In this document: piece after piece, positions 26,151 through 34,187 of the stretch
Numbering within the stretch: position 1 is the first letter of the stretch
How the letters are laid out: every line of letters begins with the position of its first letter
Source of the DNA: Collibacillus ludicampi
Lineage (GTDB): Bacteria; Bacillota; Bacilli; Tumebacillales; BOQE01
Reading direction: 5' to 3'
Assembly: GCF_023705585.1 (NCBI RefSeq)
Contig: NZ_BOQE01000001.1
Location: 2,512,710-2,576,709 of the forward strand
Length of the DNA: 64,000 nt
Notes under the pieces: model-generated
Database searches by the model: none
Told to the model about the DNA's origin: nothing
What the model saw: the letters and a program-made list of their open reading frames with translations, nothing else
Translations under genes and position numbers: made by a program

Positions 26151-26905
26151 TGCTCGAGGTCTCGAACTTGCACACATACCACGGTTTTTTACACGCACTC
26201 AAAGGTGTCACATTTTCTTTGAATAAAGGAGAGATTTTGGCCATCGTCGGATCCAATGGAGCGGGGAAAAGTACGCTGTTGGGAACGATTGCGGGTATCT
26301 ATAAACCGAAAGAAGGTAAGATTTTGTTGGCAGGGGAGGACATTTCCGTTCTTCCAGTCGAAAAAGTGGTAGCGCGAGGGGTATGTCTTGTTCCGGAACG
26401 AAGACAAATTTTTGATTCACTTTCGGTAAGAGATAATCTATTATTAGGTTCCTATCATCGCTTTAGAAGAGAAAAGAAACAAGTGCAGAAGGATTACGAG
26501 AAAATCCTCGAACTGTTTCCTAAGCTTAAGACGATGCTTGACCGTCCCGGAGGCCTCTTAAGCGGAGGAGAGCAACAGATGTTGGCCATCGGCAGAGGAT
26601 TGATGGCAAATCCCAAATTAATGATGCTCGATGAGCCATCACTTGGTCTGGCACCACTGATTGTCAAAGATATTATGGAAATCTTCAAGCATTTAAAAAG
26701 GGAATTTGGGACTACGATTATTCTTGTTGAACAAAATGTTAAGGCTGCACTTCGAATCGCCGATTATGCTTGTGTGTTTGAACGGGGAGAGATCGTGATA
26801 TCTGGAACCGCCGAGGAAGTCATGCGTAACCCGGCTGTTCGTAATGCCTATCTCGGTAAAAGCAAGGAAGTCACCCATGCCGCAAGCGGCACCATTAGAG
26901 GATGA
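26147..26905 (+). CDS. livF: ABC transporter ATP-binding protein, LivF type
   Basis: A 252-residue ATPase, the second nucleotide-binding subunit of the Liv importer. Walker A GSNGAGKST, signature LLSGGEQQMLAIGRGL, Walker B LMMLDEPSLGLAP and switch His replaced by the typical Gln of LivF proteins in ILVEQNV. Start is GTG 26147 or the adjoining ATG 26150, both overlapping the livG stop. It is the last gene of the cluster that begins with the GntR regulator; downstream lies a large nested palindrome. Confidence 0.9.
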   Translation: MMLEVSNLHTYHGFLHALKGVTFSLNKGEILAIVGSNGAGKSTLLGTIAGIYKPKEGKILLAGEDISVLPVEKVVARGVCLVPERRQIFDSLSVRDNLLLGSYHRFRREKKQVQKDYEKILELFPKLKTMLDRPGGLLSGGEQQMLAIGRGLMANPKLMMLDEPSLGLAPLIVKDIMEIFKHLKREFGTTIILVEQNVKAALRIADYACVFERGEIVISGTAEEVMRNPAVRNAYLGKSKEVTHAASGTIRG

Positions 26906-26965
26906 AAAGATTCTTGTGCGGGAAGAGAGATTTAAGCTACCTAATGCAACGGAGTATCTTTTGTG

Positions 26966-27181
26966 TGGGTTGTATCGCTTTGCAGCGCAGAGGTGAGTTG
27001 AAGGTCGTTCCGCTTCCTTTAAACCGTTAAAAGGGCATATGCTTTGCGCGTATAATAGCGACTTTGAAGGTCGTCTCGCAACAAAGATAACTATTCATGC
27101 GAGACGACCTTCACGGAGCATGAGCGCAAAGCATATGCCCGCTGGACCTTCATCGACCCCAAGCGTAAAGCGATACACCCA
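26966..27181. repeat. Nested four-stem palindrome of about 216 bp
   Basis: Four inverted-repeat pairs are nested around one centre. The outer pair is 26966-26981 with 27167-27181 (one-base bulge). Next come GAAGGTC 27000-27006 with 27145-27151, a perfect 17-bp pair 27033-27049 with 27124-27140, and a perfect 15-bp pair 27066-27080 with 27098-27112. The whole region can fold into one long hairpin or cruciform. No ORF of note lies in it. It begins about 60 bases after livF. It may be a miniature mobile element or a structured RNA. Confidence 0.75.
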
Positions 27182-27208
27182 CCCAAGCACTAGTTTTCAA
27201 GGAACAGC
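27175..27208 (-). repeat. rRNA-spacer-like motif and short dispersed repeat, copy 1
   Basis: On the minus strand TGTTCCTTGAAAACTAG (27206-27190) matches the motif common in Bacillales 16S-23S rRNA spacers, yet no rRNA gene is near. The overlapping plus-strand segment 27175-27198 recurs at 33343-33367 with two substitutions and one extra T. Confidence 0.55.
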
Positions 27209-27356
27209 CCTCGATCTATTTACTTGGGTCTAGTTATGTGATATGATCAAATTAAATTAATACTATAGGAATTTCGGTATTTGTCCTCCGTAAAAACCGG
27301 AAGGCGAACAAGTGCAATTGTGCTTTTTCATTTTTGATATACCGATCAGTCAACTG

Positions 27357-27403
27357 AAGGTATCTAACTGCAGGTTGAAACGCAGTTAGGTACCTTTTTT
27401 TAT
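27357..27403 (+). terminator. Strong intrinsic terminator before the organosulfur patch
   Basis: GGTATCTAACTGC, a ten-base loop, GCAGTTAGGTACC and seven T residues form a long, nearly perfect terminator. It stands about 450 bases after livF and before the sfnG region. It might end the Liv operon or act as an attenuator in a leader, since about 110 A/T-rich bases precede it. Confidence 0.75.
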
Positions 27404-27430
27404 AGCTTGTACAAAAAGGAGTGAATGACA

Positions 27431-27454
27431 ATGGCTATAGTTTTGAAAACATAA
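27431..27454 (+). other. Start codon with ribosome site but only seven codons
   Basis: AAAAAGGAGTGAATGACA precedes ATG 27431, an excellent translation start, but the frame ends after seven codons (MAIVLKT, TAA). It may be the stub of a gene lost upstream of the sfn remnants, or a mini-leader. Confidence 0.3.
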
Positions 27455-27533
27455 CTTGATATGTTGCGGCAAAAAGGATGATCCATAAAAAATAATTCTC
27501 ATTCTTCCCTTTTTATGGAGGGAAGGAGAGTTT

Positions 27534-27833
27534 ATGTCCGTAAAGGAAACCGTGACTTTTGTTAATCAAGATGTAGTACATCAGCCGGACTATCAATTCG
27601 CTTCTTGGTGTCTGCGTCAATACGGGGTAAACAAAGGCATTTACAATACGATTGATGAACGACTTTTCAATCTCGGGTTGAAAGATATTGTTACTCGTCG
27701 TATGACGATTATCTCTTTTTTGGCTCAAGTGCAACAATCAAATCCTCATGATGATAACGGTAAAAAATTAAATTTGGGAAAGGACTTCTCATGGCTACAC
27801 TTACTCGGTTTCTATTTCAGGAAGCCGTCTTGA
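27534..27833 (+). CDS. Hypothetical protein, 99 residues, in the organosulfur patch
   Basis: A soluble 99-residue protein with a very good ribosome site (GGAAGGAGAG) before ATG 27534. I do not recognise it. The first ~65 residues look like a compact globular start (QDVVHQPDYQFASWCLRQYG...), while the tail after DDNGKKLN differs in character, so a frameshift or truncation is possible. It lies 87 bases before the frameshifted sfnG gene and may be a fragment of another member of that lost operon. Confidence 0.4.
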   Translation: MSVKETVTFVNQDVVHQPDYQFASWCLRQYGVNKGIYNTIDERLFNLGLKDIVTRRMTIISFLAQVQQSNPHDDNGKKLNLGKDFSWLHLLGFYFRKPS

Positions 27834-27919
27834 ACCGGTCAGCCAAGGGCGCCTCTTAGTATTTGGACAGCGCGAGTGAAAACTCTACTTATAAATAAAT
27901 TGAATGAGGTGAGTGAAAC

Positions 27920-28988
27920 ATGGCTTTAAAGTTTGCGTATTGGGTTCCGAATGTAAGCGGAGGATTGGTCATCTCCAAAATTCCTCAAAAAACGGACTGG
28001 TCTTTTGAAGCGAATGCGATGTATGCTCAGATCGCCGAACAGGTCGGCTTTGAATACGCCTTGTTACAGACCCGCTTTATTACCAGTTATGGTGCGGAAA
28101 ATCAATTGGAGGCGATCACCCTGGCGGCTGCTTTGGCAAGCGTAACAAAAAAGCTGAATCTCATTGCCGCGATCTTGCCCGGTTTATGGCACCCGGGAGT
28201 TGTCGCAAAGATCATTTCAACGCTTGATCACATCAGCCAGGGAAGAGCGGCGGTAAATATCGTCAGCGGTTGGTTTAAAGGGGAGTTTCACGGATATGGG
28301 GAACCATGGTTGGATCACGATGAACGGTATCGCCGTTCAGAGGAATTTATTAGAGTACTTAGAGAAATGTGGACGAATGAAGAAACGAATTTTCGGGTGG
28401 GATTTCTATCGGATAAACGGAGCACCACTCAAGCCAAAACCCATTTCCCAGCCCCCTATCTTTCAAGGCGGTAATTCCAAGGCGGCGAGACAAATGGCGG
28501 CGAGGGTGTCCGATTGGTACTTCATGAACGGAAACACCATCGATGGGTTGAAAGCACAGATTGATGAAATAAAAGCATTATCCGCGAAAGAAGGACGAGA
28601 GTTAAAGTTTGGCGTCAATGCATTTGTCATTGTGAGGGCTACAGAAGAAGAAGCGAAACAAGTGCTTCGTGATATTATCGACCATGCCGATGCCGAAGCA
28701 GTTGAAGGTTTTCGATCACAAGTTCGTTTTGCAGGCAAAGCTTCTCCGGAACGGGAGGGAATGTGGGCCAATTCGAAATTCGAGGATTTGGTCCAATATA
28801 ATGATGGGTTTAAAACAGGATTGATTGGTACGGCGGAGCAGGTGGCGGATCGAATCATTGAGCTGAAAAAAATTGGCGTTGATCTCATATTAACAGGATT
28901 TTTGCATTATGATGAAGATTTAAAATCATTCGGCGAAAAAGTGATTCCACTTGTACGTCAAAAAGAATCGCTTGTCGTGACGGTTTAA
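27920..28988 (+). pseudogene. sfnG: FMNH2-dependent dimethylsulfone monooxygenase, frameshifted
   Basis: Two overlapping frames together give a near full-length SfnG-type luciferase-like monooxygenase. Frame 1 (27920-about 28400) has KFAYWVPNVSGGLVISKI, FEYALLQTRF, VNIVSGWFKGEFHGYGEPWL and DHDERYRRSEEF. Frame 2 (about 28403-28988) continues FYRINGAPLKPKPI, PPIFQGGNSKAARQMA, VSDWYFMNGNT, DLVQYNDGFKTGLIGT and DLILTGFLHYDED. One insertion or deletion near 28400 breaks it. SfnG releases methanesulfinate from dimethylsulfone using reduced flavin, for sulfur supply. Apart from the shift both halves are well conserved, so the lesion is recent or a sequence error. Confidence 0.8.
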
Positions 28989-29029
28989 GGATGATCATAG
29001 GGGGAAAATTCAAATGAGTTTACATTTGT

Positions 29030-30031
29030 TTGGGTCATGTTGCATTTGCGATTGCCGCCGAAGAAATCGCGAAAGGATGCGCTTCAACCTCACTGGTTTA
29101 CGTAATGCATGTGGGTGCCGTACAAACGATTGCTCTCTATGGCAATGAAGATCAGAAAGAACGTTGGCTCAAACCGGTCCGACAAGGTTTGATCGGCACA
29201 TACTCTACAAGTGAGAAAGCTACCGGGGGTCACTGGAGGTATAACTTCAGCGAGGCAGCACGTCATGGCGAGGAGTATATTCTGAACGCTAAAAAGTCGT
29301 TCACCACAAGCGTAGGGCAGGCAGATTTATATGTTTTTCAAACTAAGTCGCCTGGAGCTCAAAAACCAACGGATATTAGCTTCTTCATCATTGACGGAAA
29401 ACTTTCCGGGATAACGCCGGGAGTATGGGATGCACTCGGTGTAAGGGGAAATCATAGCGGTCCCATCCGTTATGAAAACGTTAGAGTGCATTCTCGGGAT
29501 CAATTGGGTGAGGAAGGCCAAGGGAAGGAAATTTTGGAAAACGGTGTGTCGCCCATCTACTTAATTGGATTAGGATCCACCTGGCTCGGGGTAGCGGAGG
29601 CAGCCCTTGAAGCGGCAACACAGTATGCCAAAGGCACCATTCATCGAGATTTCAATAAACGGTTGGCGGATTATCAAGTCATTCGTCAACAATAAGCTGA
29701 AGTGAAGGTTTTAATCGAAAGTCTGAAGCCTTGGCAAATTCGTTTGGCGCAACAGCTAGATACTCTTCAAGAAGAGGGTCGACCTCAAGTGGAATTGTTG
29801 CTTCCGCTTGTAGAGTTTAAAATTCACGCTGCTGAGGTAGCGAATAAAGCAGCACGGGTAGCTCTGGACGTAAGCGGTGGATCTGGATATAAACGTGGGA
29901 TATTTGAACGTCTATACAGAGATGCTCGAGCAGGTATCGCCATGGGACCTTCCAATAATATTGCACGTGAATGGATCGGAAAATCATTGGTTGGATTGCC
30001 TTTAGAGTTATGGTATGAAGGCGGAGAATAG
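29030..30031 (+). pseudogene. Acyl-CoA dehydrogenase family protein (SfnB/DszC-like), broken
   Basis: A flavin-dependent acyl-CoA dehydrogenase relative that lacks its first ~60-80 residues (recognisable homology starts GHVAFAIAAEEIAKGCAST) and carries an in-frame TAA at 29693-29695 between QVIRQQ and the continuing AEVKVLIESLKPWQIR. The C-terminal part has the typical EVANKAARVALDVSGGSGYKRG and ERLYRDARAG motifs. Homologues beside sfnG act in desulfurisation of sulfones and related compounds. A ribosome site (AGGGGGAAAA) and ATG at 29014 exist but lead into the wrong frame. Clearly non-functional as one protein. Confidence 0.8.
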
Positions 30032-30069
30032 GCACCCATTTATTGTCTTGATAAAAACATAATACAATC

Positions 30070-30143
30070 AGTACCTCCTCTGTAATCAAGGGGCCACATA
30101 AACAACGGACACCCGGTATGTTAACAGGGAGGTACTTTTCTTT
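30070..30143 (-). repeat. Terminator-like palindromic repeat, family B copy 2
   Basis: A hairpin with arms AGTACCTCCTCTG and CAGGGAGGTACT around a ~45-base loop. Read on the minus strand it matches the copy at 6646-6716 from AAAGAAAAGTACCTCC through TGTTAACATAC and GGTGTC and again at AGAGGAGGT. It lies downstream of the broken acyl-CoA dehydrogenase and the convergent chemoreceptor gene and may terminate both. Confidence 0.65.
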
Positions 30144-30225
30144 ATTCAAAATGAAGCTTATTTTGTTACAGAAATACTTCCTTTCGTAGGTCAATCTTTT
30201 ACAAACAAATTTTCTATAAAGAAAT

Positions 30226-31881
30226 TTACGAAAGACGGTTCGAATTGTCAGCAGGAGTTTCGACATGAAACCGGGCAACGAGCGTCTGCAGGTTTTCCGC
30301 CATGTGCGTGAGGGTCGAAAAAGCGGATGTAATTTCATCCAACGCGGAAACATGTTCTTCCGTATCCGCCGAAATCGATTGGGTTATGGATGCTGTGTTG
30401 GCAACGACTTCCGCGATAAGATTCATGCTCTGCGAGACCTGTTCCGTCCCAGTGGCCATTTGTTGAACAGCGATGGAAACATCGGCGAACTGATCTGCAA
30501 CAGCTTGCACGGAGTTTTGTATCTTGGAAAAGGATTCCTCCGCGATATGAACCGTTTGCATGCCAGCCGATACCTCTTTGATGGTGATTCCGGTCGTAGA
30601 GATGGCCGATTCGGTGTCCCTTTGAATCGTAGAAATGATATCAATGATCTGTTTGGTAGAGTTCTCGGCCTGTTCTGCCAGTTTTCTCACTTCATCCGCT
30701 ACGATGGCAAAGCCCTTCCCTTGCTCTCCAGCCCGGGCCGCTTCAATGGCAGCATTGAGGGCTAACAGGTTGGTTTGGGCGGCAATGTCGGTGATCACCT
30801 GAACGATTTGACCGATAGAATGAGAACGTTCACCCAATTGACGAACCATGTTCGCCAGATCGGAAACGCTTTCTTGGATGGTTCTCATCTGTTGAATCGT
30901 GAGTTGGATCGACTCGCGCCCCTTCACCGCTAAGTCGGAAGCCAGTAAGGCGGTGGATGAGGCATGTTTCGCGTTGCTGGCGATCTGTTGTACGGTGCAG
31001 TTCATCTCCTGGATCGATGTGGTGATCTCATCCGTACTGCTGGCCTGCTTCTCTGAACCGGCCGCCAATTCATCGATCACCGTAACAATATGCTGGTTCG
31101 CCTGCCGCGTCTGTTCCACACTGGCGTAGAGCGATTGCACCGCTGCGTTCACCTGTTCGACGCTTGCGTGTACCTGACGCAGAATCGAGGACAAGCCTAG
31201 GGCTAACTTGTTCAGCTCGCAGTGCATTTGGCCAAACTCGTCCCGAGAAAGTGGAGGAAGACGGTGTTCCAGTTCTCCTTTGCCAAGGGTATGCAGAAAA
31301 TGGATCCATGATTGGTACGTGGAATGAAACTGTATGCGATCCCAGAGAAAGACCAGCAGAGCGAGGAGAAAGAATACTCCTGTAAGTATGTCGCGTTCCG
31401 CATTCTGTGGAAAGAAGCTGGCGATGCACCCTGCGATCTGAAACAGCAGGAAAGGAACACCAACCTTCACGTGACGGCTGATCCCAGGCAATAGCTGACC
31501 GGAGCGAAGGACAAATGCTTTTTTTCCATGAAGATATACAGGTGTGGAAACATCGATCAAATGTTCACCAGTATCTCGCAGATAGAAAAATGTAGTTGTT
31601 TGCGTAACAGCTGAACACTGCAATCCCAATGGGTCGTTAAAATATATACCTTCCCTCAGACGGTTGGTGTGAATTTCCCCATAACTGTCTTCCCGCACCA
31701 ATACAAAATATTCTAATCGATCCAAGTTATCATTCATAATGTTGCGAATTTCCGCTTTCGCATGTTCCGTCAGTCCGCCATATCTTTTCAACTCTTCTTC
31801 GATCTGGTTGGCAACGCTTTCAACCACGGCTTTTTGTTTTGCGACTAAACGTTTGGGCAAACGGCGTTTTTCTTTCATCAT
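30226..31881 (-). CDS. Methyl-accepting chemotaxis protein with unusual N-terminal topology
   Basis: A 551-residue chemoreceptor. Unlike standard receptors it has no N-terminal membrane helix: residues 1-135 are hydrophilic and resemble a sensor module ([20 protein letters not shown] ... [19 protein letters not shown]), followed by two closely spaced membrane helices (about 138-180), a short HAMP-like region and the signalling coiled coil with the tip [19 protein letters not shown] near residue 380. If both ends are cytoplasmic, the sensor would read an internal signal. It starts at ATG 31881 with GGTTGGTGAT upstream. It is a single gene between repeats, convergent with the broken acyl-CoA dehydrogenase. 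Confidence 0.8.
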   Translation of the reverse strand: MMKEKRRLPKRLVAKQKAVVESVANQIEEELKRYGGLTEHAKAEIRNIMNDNLDRLEYFVLVREDSYGEIHTNRLREGIYFNDPLGLQCSAVTQTTTFFYLRDTGEHLIDVSTPVYLHGKKAFVLRSGQLLPGISRHVKVGVPFLLFQIAGCIASFFPQNAERDILTGVFFLLALLVFLWDRIQFHSTYQSWIHFLHTLGKGELEHRLPPLSRDEFGQMHCELNKLALGLSSILRQVHASVEQVNAAVQSLYASVEQTRQANQHIVTVIDELAAGSEKQASSTDEITTSIQEMNCTVQQIASNAKHASSTALLASDLAVKGRESIQLTIQQMRTIQESVSDLANMVRQLGERSHSIGQIVQVITDIAAQTNLLALNAAIEAARAGEQGKGFAIVADEVRKLAEQAENSTKQIIDIISTIQRDTESAISTTGITIKEVSAGMQTVHIAEESFSKIQNSVQAVADQFADVSIAVQQMATGTEQVSQSMNLIAEVVANTASITQSISADTEEHVSALDEITSAFSTLTHMAENLQTLVARFHVETPADNSNRLS

Positions 31882-32010
31882 CTATCACCAACCTTATGAT
31901 GAATCATGAGAATGTTAATTCGATCAATATTCGATATTTTCCTTCTTTTTTCGAGCGAGGTAAAAGGAGAGAGTTGAGTCTTAAATACTGTGTAAAAATG
32001 GACTCATCTT

Positions 32011-32095
32011 CAAAAAAATGAGCCATTTCATCCTCTTCGGCAGAATGAGGTTGTTCAGACCCAATCTACAAGGAGGTATGAAAGTGGCTCAAAAT
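32011..32095 (-). repeat. Palindromic repeat with T-run, family A copy 1
   Basis: Read on the minus strand: GAGCCACTTTCATACCTCC, then GTAGATTGG, a variable centre, ATTCTG, AAGAGGAT, GAAATGGCTCA and a run of seven T residues. It folds into a long hairpin. It aligns almost end to end with 46638-46721 on the plus strand. It lies between the nitrilase stop and the chemoreceptor start on the same strand and may terminate the nitrilase transcript. Confidence 0.7.
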
Positions 32096-32203
32096 CAGAT
32101 TACCTCTAAATGATGAAATAGTGCCTTGGCTCGCTTTACATGCTAGCCGTTCCCTTCCTCTATGTCCGTAAAACAGAATTTCCCGTTTTTTGATTTTATC
32201 TCC

Positions 32204-33154
32204 TCAGTCAGTGAACCATACGTTTTTCTGTTTTTGTTGATTCACTTTTAATGTAAAAATATCAGGGCGAGAATAATGACCGTTCACATCGAAATCGAAT
32301 CGGCTTTTTGGAATCATGCTCAGCTCGAGATCCGCAATCAAAATCTCCTCTCTTCCATAAACGGGTTCGACAATGTATTGTCCCAAAGGCCCGACAATTG
32401 CGCTGCCGCCATTGCTCATAATCTCTGGTTCCGATTCAAGTTCTTCATAACAAGCAAGGTCTTTAGGGTACATCTCCTTAGTGACAAATTGGTTACAGGA
32501 CAAGACAAAACACCGGCCTTCCAAGGCGATGTGACGGATCGTGGATTGCCAAACTTCCCTTGAGTCCGCTGTAGGTGCCAAATAGATACGTACCCCTTGG
32601 CTGTACAAGGCCATTCTGGCAAGCGGCATATAATTTTCCCAGCAAATTAATGCACCAATTTTTCCGAAAGGTGTATCGATGACGGGTAATGTGCTTCCAT
32701 CCCCTTCCCCCCAAATCACCCGTTCCAGAGCCGTTGGTTTTACTTTTCGGTGCTTACCAAGGAGGTTGCCATCAGGGCCAAAATACAAGACCGTGCAATA
32801 CAGCGTATCCGACTCGAGATCTCTTTCGGTAACACCGATTACCAGATACACATTGTGCTCGCGGGCGGTTTTGCCTAGTATCTCTGTCGTTGGGCCCGGG
32901 ATGGTTACGGAGTTGTTCCAATAGCGGTACCAATCCTCCCGTCCCCTTTCCGAACGGCTCCCGACTTTCACCCCAAATGTTAAGCCACGGGGATAGGCGG
33001 GGATAAAAGTTTCAGGAAATAAAACCAACTTAGCTCCCTGCTCCGCCGCCTGTGCGGTCAAGGAAACCGTTTTTTCAACGGTTGCTTCACGATCCATCAG
33101 CACGGGAGCAGCTTGAACGACCGCAACCCGAACAGAATTTTGTAAAAGAGTCAT
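32204..33154 (-). CDS. Nitrilase (carbon-nitrogen hydrolase superfamily)
   Basis: A 316-residue nitrilase-branch enzyme. The catalytic triad is visible: Glu48 in LFPETFIPAYP, Lys137 in GKHRKVKPTALER and Cys171 in GALICWENYMPL. The HRKxxPT and WGEGDGSTL patterns and CWEN are typical of true nitrilases (nitrile to acid plus ammonia) and not amidases. Length is normal (300-350). It probably forms spiral oligomers in the cytoplasm. It is transcribed alone; the nearest same-strand gene is the chemoreceptor. Aromatic nitriles such as phenylacetonitriles would feed the nearby aromatic-acid pathway, but that is speculation. Confidence 0.88.
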   Translation of the reverse strand: MTLLQNSVRVAVVQAAPVLMDREATVEKTVSLTAQAAEQGAKLVLFPETFIPAYPRGLTFGVKVGSRSERGREDWYRYWNNSVTIPGPTTEILGKTAREHNVYLVIGVTERDLESDTLYCTVLYFGPDGNLLGKHRKVKPTALERVIWGEGDGSTLPVIDTPFGKIGALICWENYMPLARMALYSQGVRIYLAPTADSREVWQSTIRHIALEGRCFVLSCNQFVTKEMYPKDLACYEELESEPEIMSNGGSAIVGPLGQYIVEPVYGREEILIADLELSMIPKSRFDFDVNGHYSRPDIFTLKVNQQKQKNVWFTD

Positions 33155-33342
33155 CGCGTTTCCCCCATTTTTTCCCTGCGCTTTTTTGAAAATTGATAGT
33201 AGAATTTATATTAATTTATCGCGGGTTCAGTTGCATCATATTTATGGGTCAAAATTCTATAAGAATATTTAATTATGAAAATAAAAAATAATTATTTATC
33301 ATAAGTGATGCCTAAACACGGTATATTCACGACATGCCAGTT

Positions 33343-33367
33343 ACATCCACCCAAGTACTAGTTTTTC
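33343..33367. repeat. Short dispersed repeat, copy 2 (rRNA-spacer-like flank)
   Basis: This 25-base segment (core CACCCAAGTACTAGTTTTT) matches 27175-27198 with two substitutions and one extra T. It lies in the intergenic region between the nitrilase and a GntR gene. The nested palindrome seen beside copy 1 is absent here. Confidence 0.5.
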
Positions 33368-33420
33368 TTGTTTAATAAAGGTTTCACCCAGTATAATAAC
33401 GATACATGAGGAGTGATACC

Positions 33421-34080
33421 ATGGAGCAATTCGGACAGTCATTACCGGAACAAATTGCAGAGCGAATCGCAACTCAAATTATTGAGGGGAATCTTGAGCC
33501 AGGATCCCGGCTGAAAGAAGAACTGCTGGCTGAAGAATTCGGCACGAGCCGTGCACCGATTCGAGAAGCATTGTATATCCTGACTTTACAGGGGTTAGTG
33601 GAACGTATTCCCCGAAAAGGTGCAGTGGTGAAAAGCTATACTAACAAAGAACTTACTCAATTATACCAGGTACGCAGCCATTTGGAAGAACTGGCGATCC
33701 AACAAATGCCGTTACCACTGTCAGAGCAGGGGAAACGTAAATATATGCGAATCATCGATGAAATGGAACAGGCGGTCACGAATAAAGATTTGAACAGATA
33801 TGCTCAATTAAATCTGGAATATCATCGTACCTTTTTTGAGTTGGCTGATAATATGATTTTGGCCAATTTGTATGAACAATTAGAAATTCCTTTGCAGTTC
33901 GTCTTGAAAGTATCCGTAGGGAATGAAGAAACACTGCGTGTATCCCTGCAGGAGCATAAACAAATTGTCAGCTTGTTGCTACAAGGCGAGAAAGAAGAGG
34001 CACTCGTTGCATTAAAACAGCATGATCTTGATAGTCTTTCACGTGTAGCCAAAAATTTAAACCGTGCAAAAAAGATTTAG
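33421..34080 (+). CDS. GntR-family regulator (FCD subfamily) of the enoyl-CoA hydratase/CoA-transferase operon
   Basis: A 219-residue regulator from ATG 33421 (GAGGAGTG just upstream; the ATG at 33406 overlaps that site). It has a winged helix (about 10-75: EQIAERIATQIIEGNLEPGSRLKE, SRAPIREALYILTLQGLVE) and an all-helical FCD ligand-binding domain with the usual NLEYHRTFFELADN metal-site helix. It sits 107 bases before an enoyl-CoA hydratase-like gene; two identical palindromes in that gap are probable binding sites. It likely responds to an acyl-carboxylate or its CoA ester. Repression is the usual mode in this subfamily. Confidence 0.85.
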   Translation: MEQFGQSLPEQIAERIATQIIEGNLEPGSRLKEELLAEEFGTSRAPIREALYILTLQGLVERIPRKGAVVKSYTNKELTQLYQVRSHLEELAIQQMPLPLSEQGKRKYMRIIDEMEQAVTNKDLNRYAQLNLEYHRTFFELADNMILANLYEQLEIPLQFVLKVSVGNEETLRVSLQEHKQIVSLLLQGEKEEALVALKQHDLDSLSRVAKNLNRAKKI

Positions 34081-34093
34081 CCCGTTTTTTACT

Positions 34094-34105
34094 ATTGTCG
34101 ACAAT
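34094..34105. promoter_or_regulatory. Operator 1 of the GntR-controlled operon
   Basis: ATTGTCGACAAT, a perfect 12-base palindrome, within the 17-base direct repeat TATTGTCGACAATCGAC (34093-34109). It fits the TNGTNNNACNA-like dyads of FCD GntR regulators and lies directly after such a gene. Confidence 0.65.
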
Positions 34106-34158
34106 CGACTAAATTCAGGCTATATTGATATTAGAAAATATTCAATAATCATCTTATT

Positions 34159-34170
34159 ATTGTCGACAAT
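34159..34170. promoter_or_regulatory. Operator 2 of the GntR-controlled operon
   Basis: Second exact copy of ATTGTCGACAAT, in the same orientation and the same 17-base context (34158-34174), 65 bases from the first, i.e. about six helical turns. It ends only a few bases before the ribosome site of the enoyl-CoA hydratase gene, where bound protein would block elongation or initiation. Confidence 0.65.
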
Positions 34171-34187
34171 CGACGGAGGTGAGAGGG

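Noticed and set aside
27190-27206. rRNA-spacer motif as a sign of an rRNA operon
   Set aside because: No 16S, 23S, 5S or tRNA sequence is found on either side; only the short motif is present.
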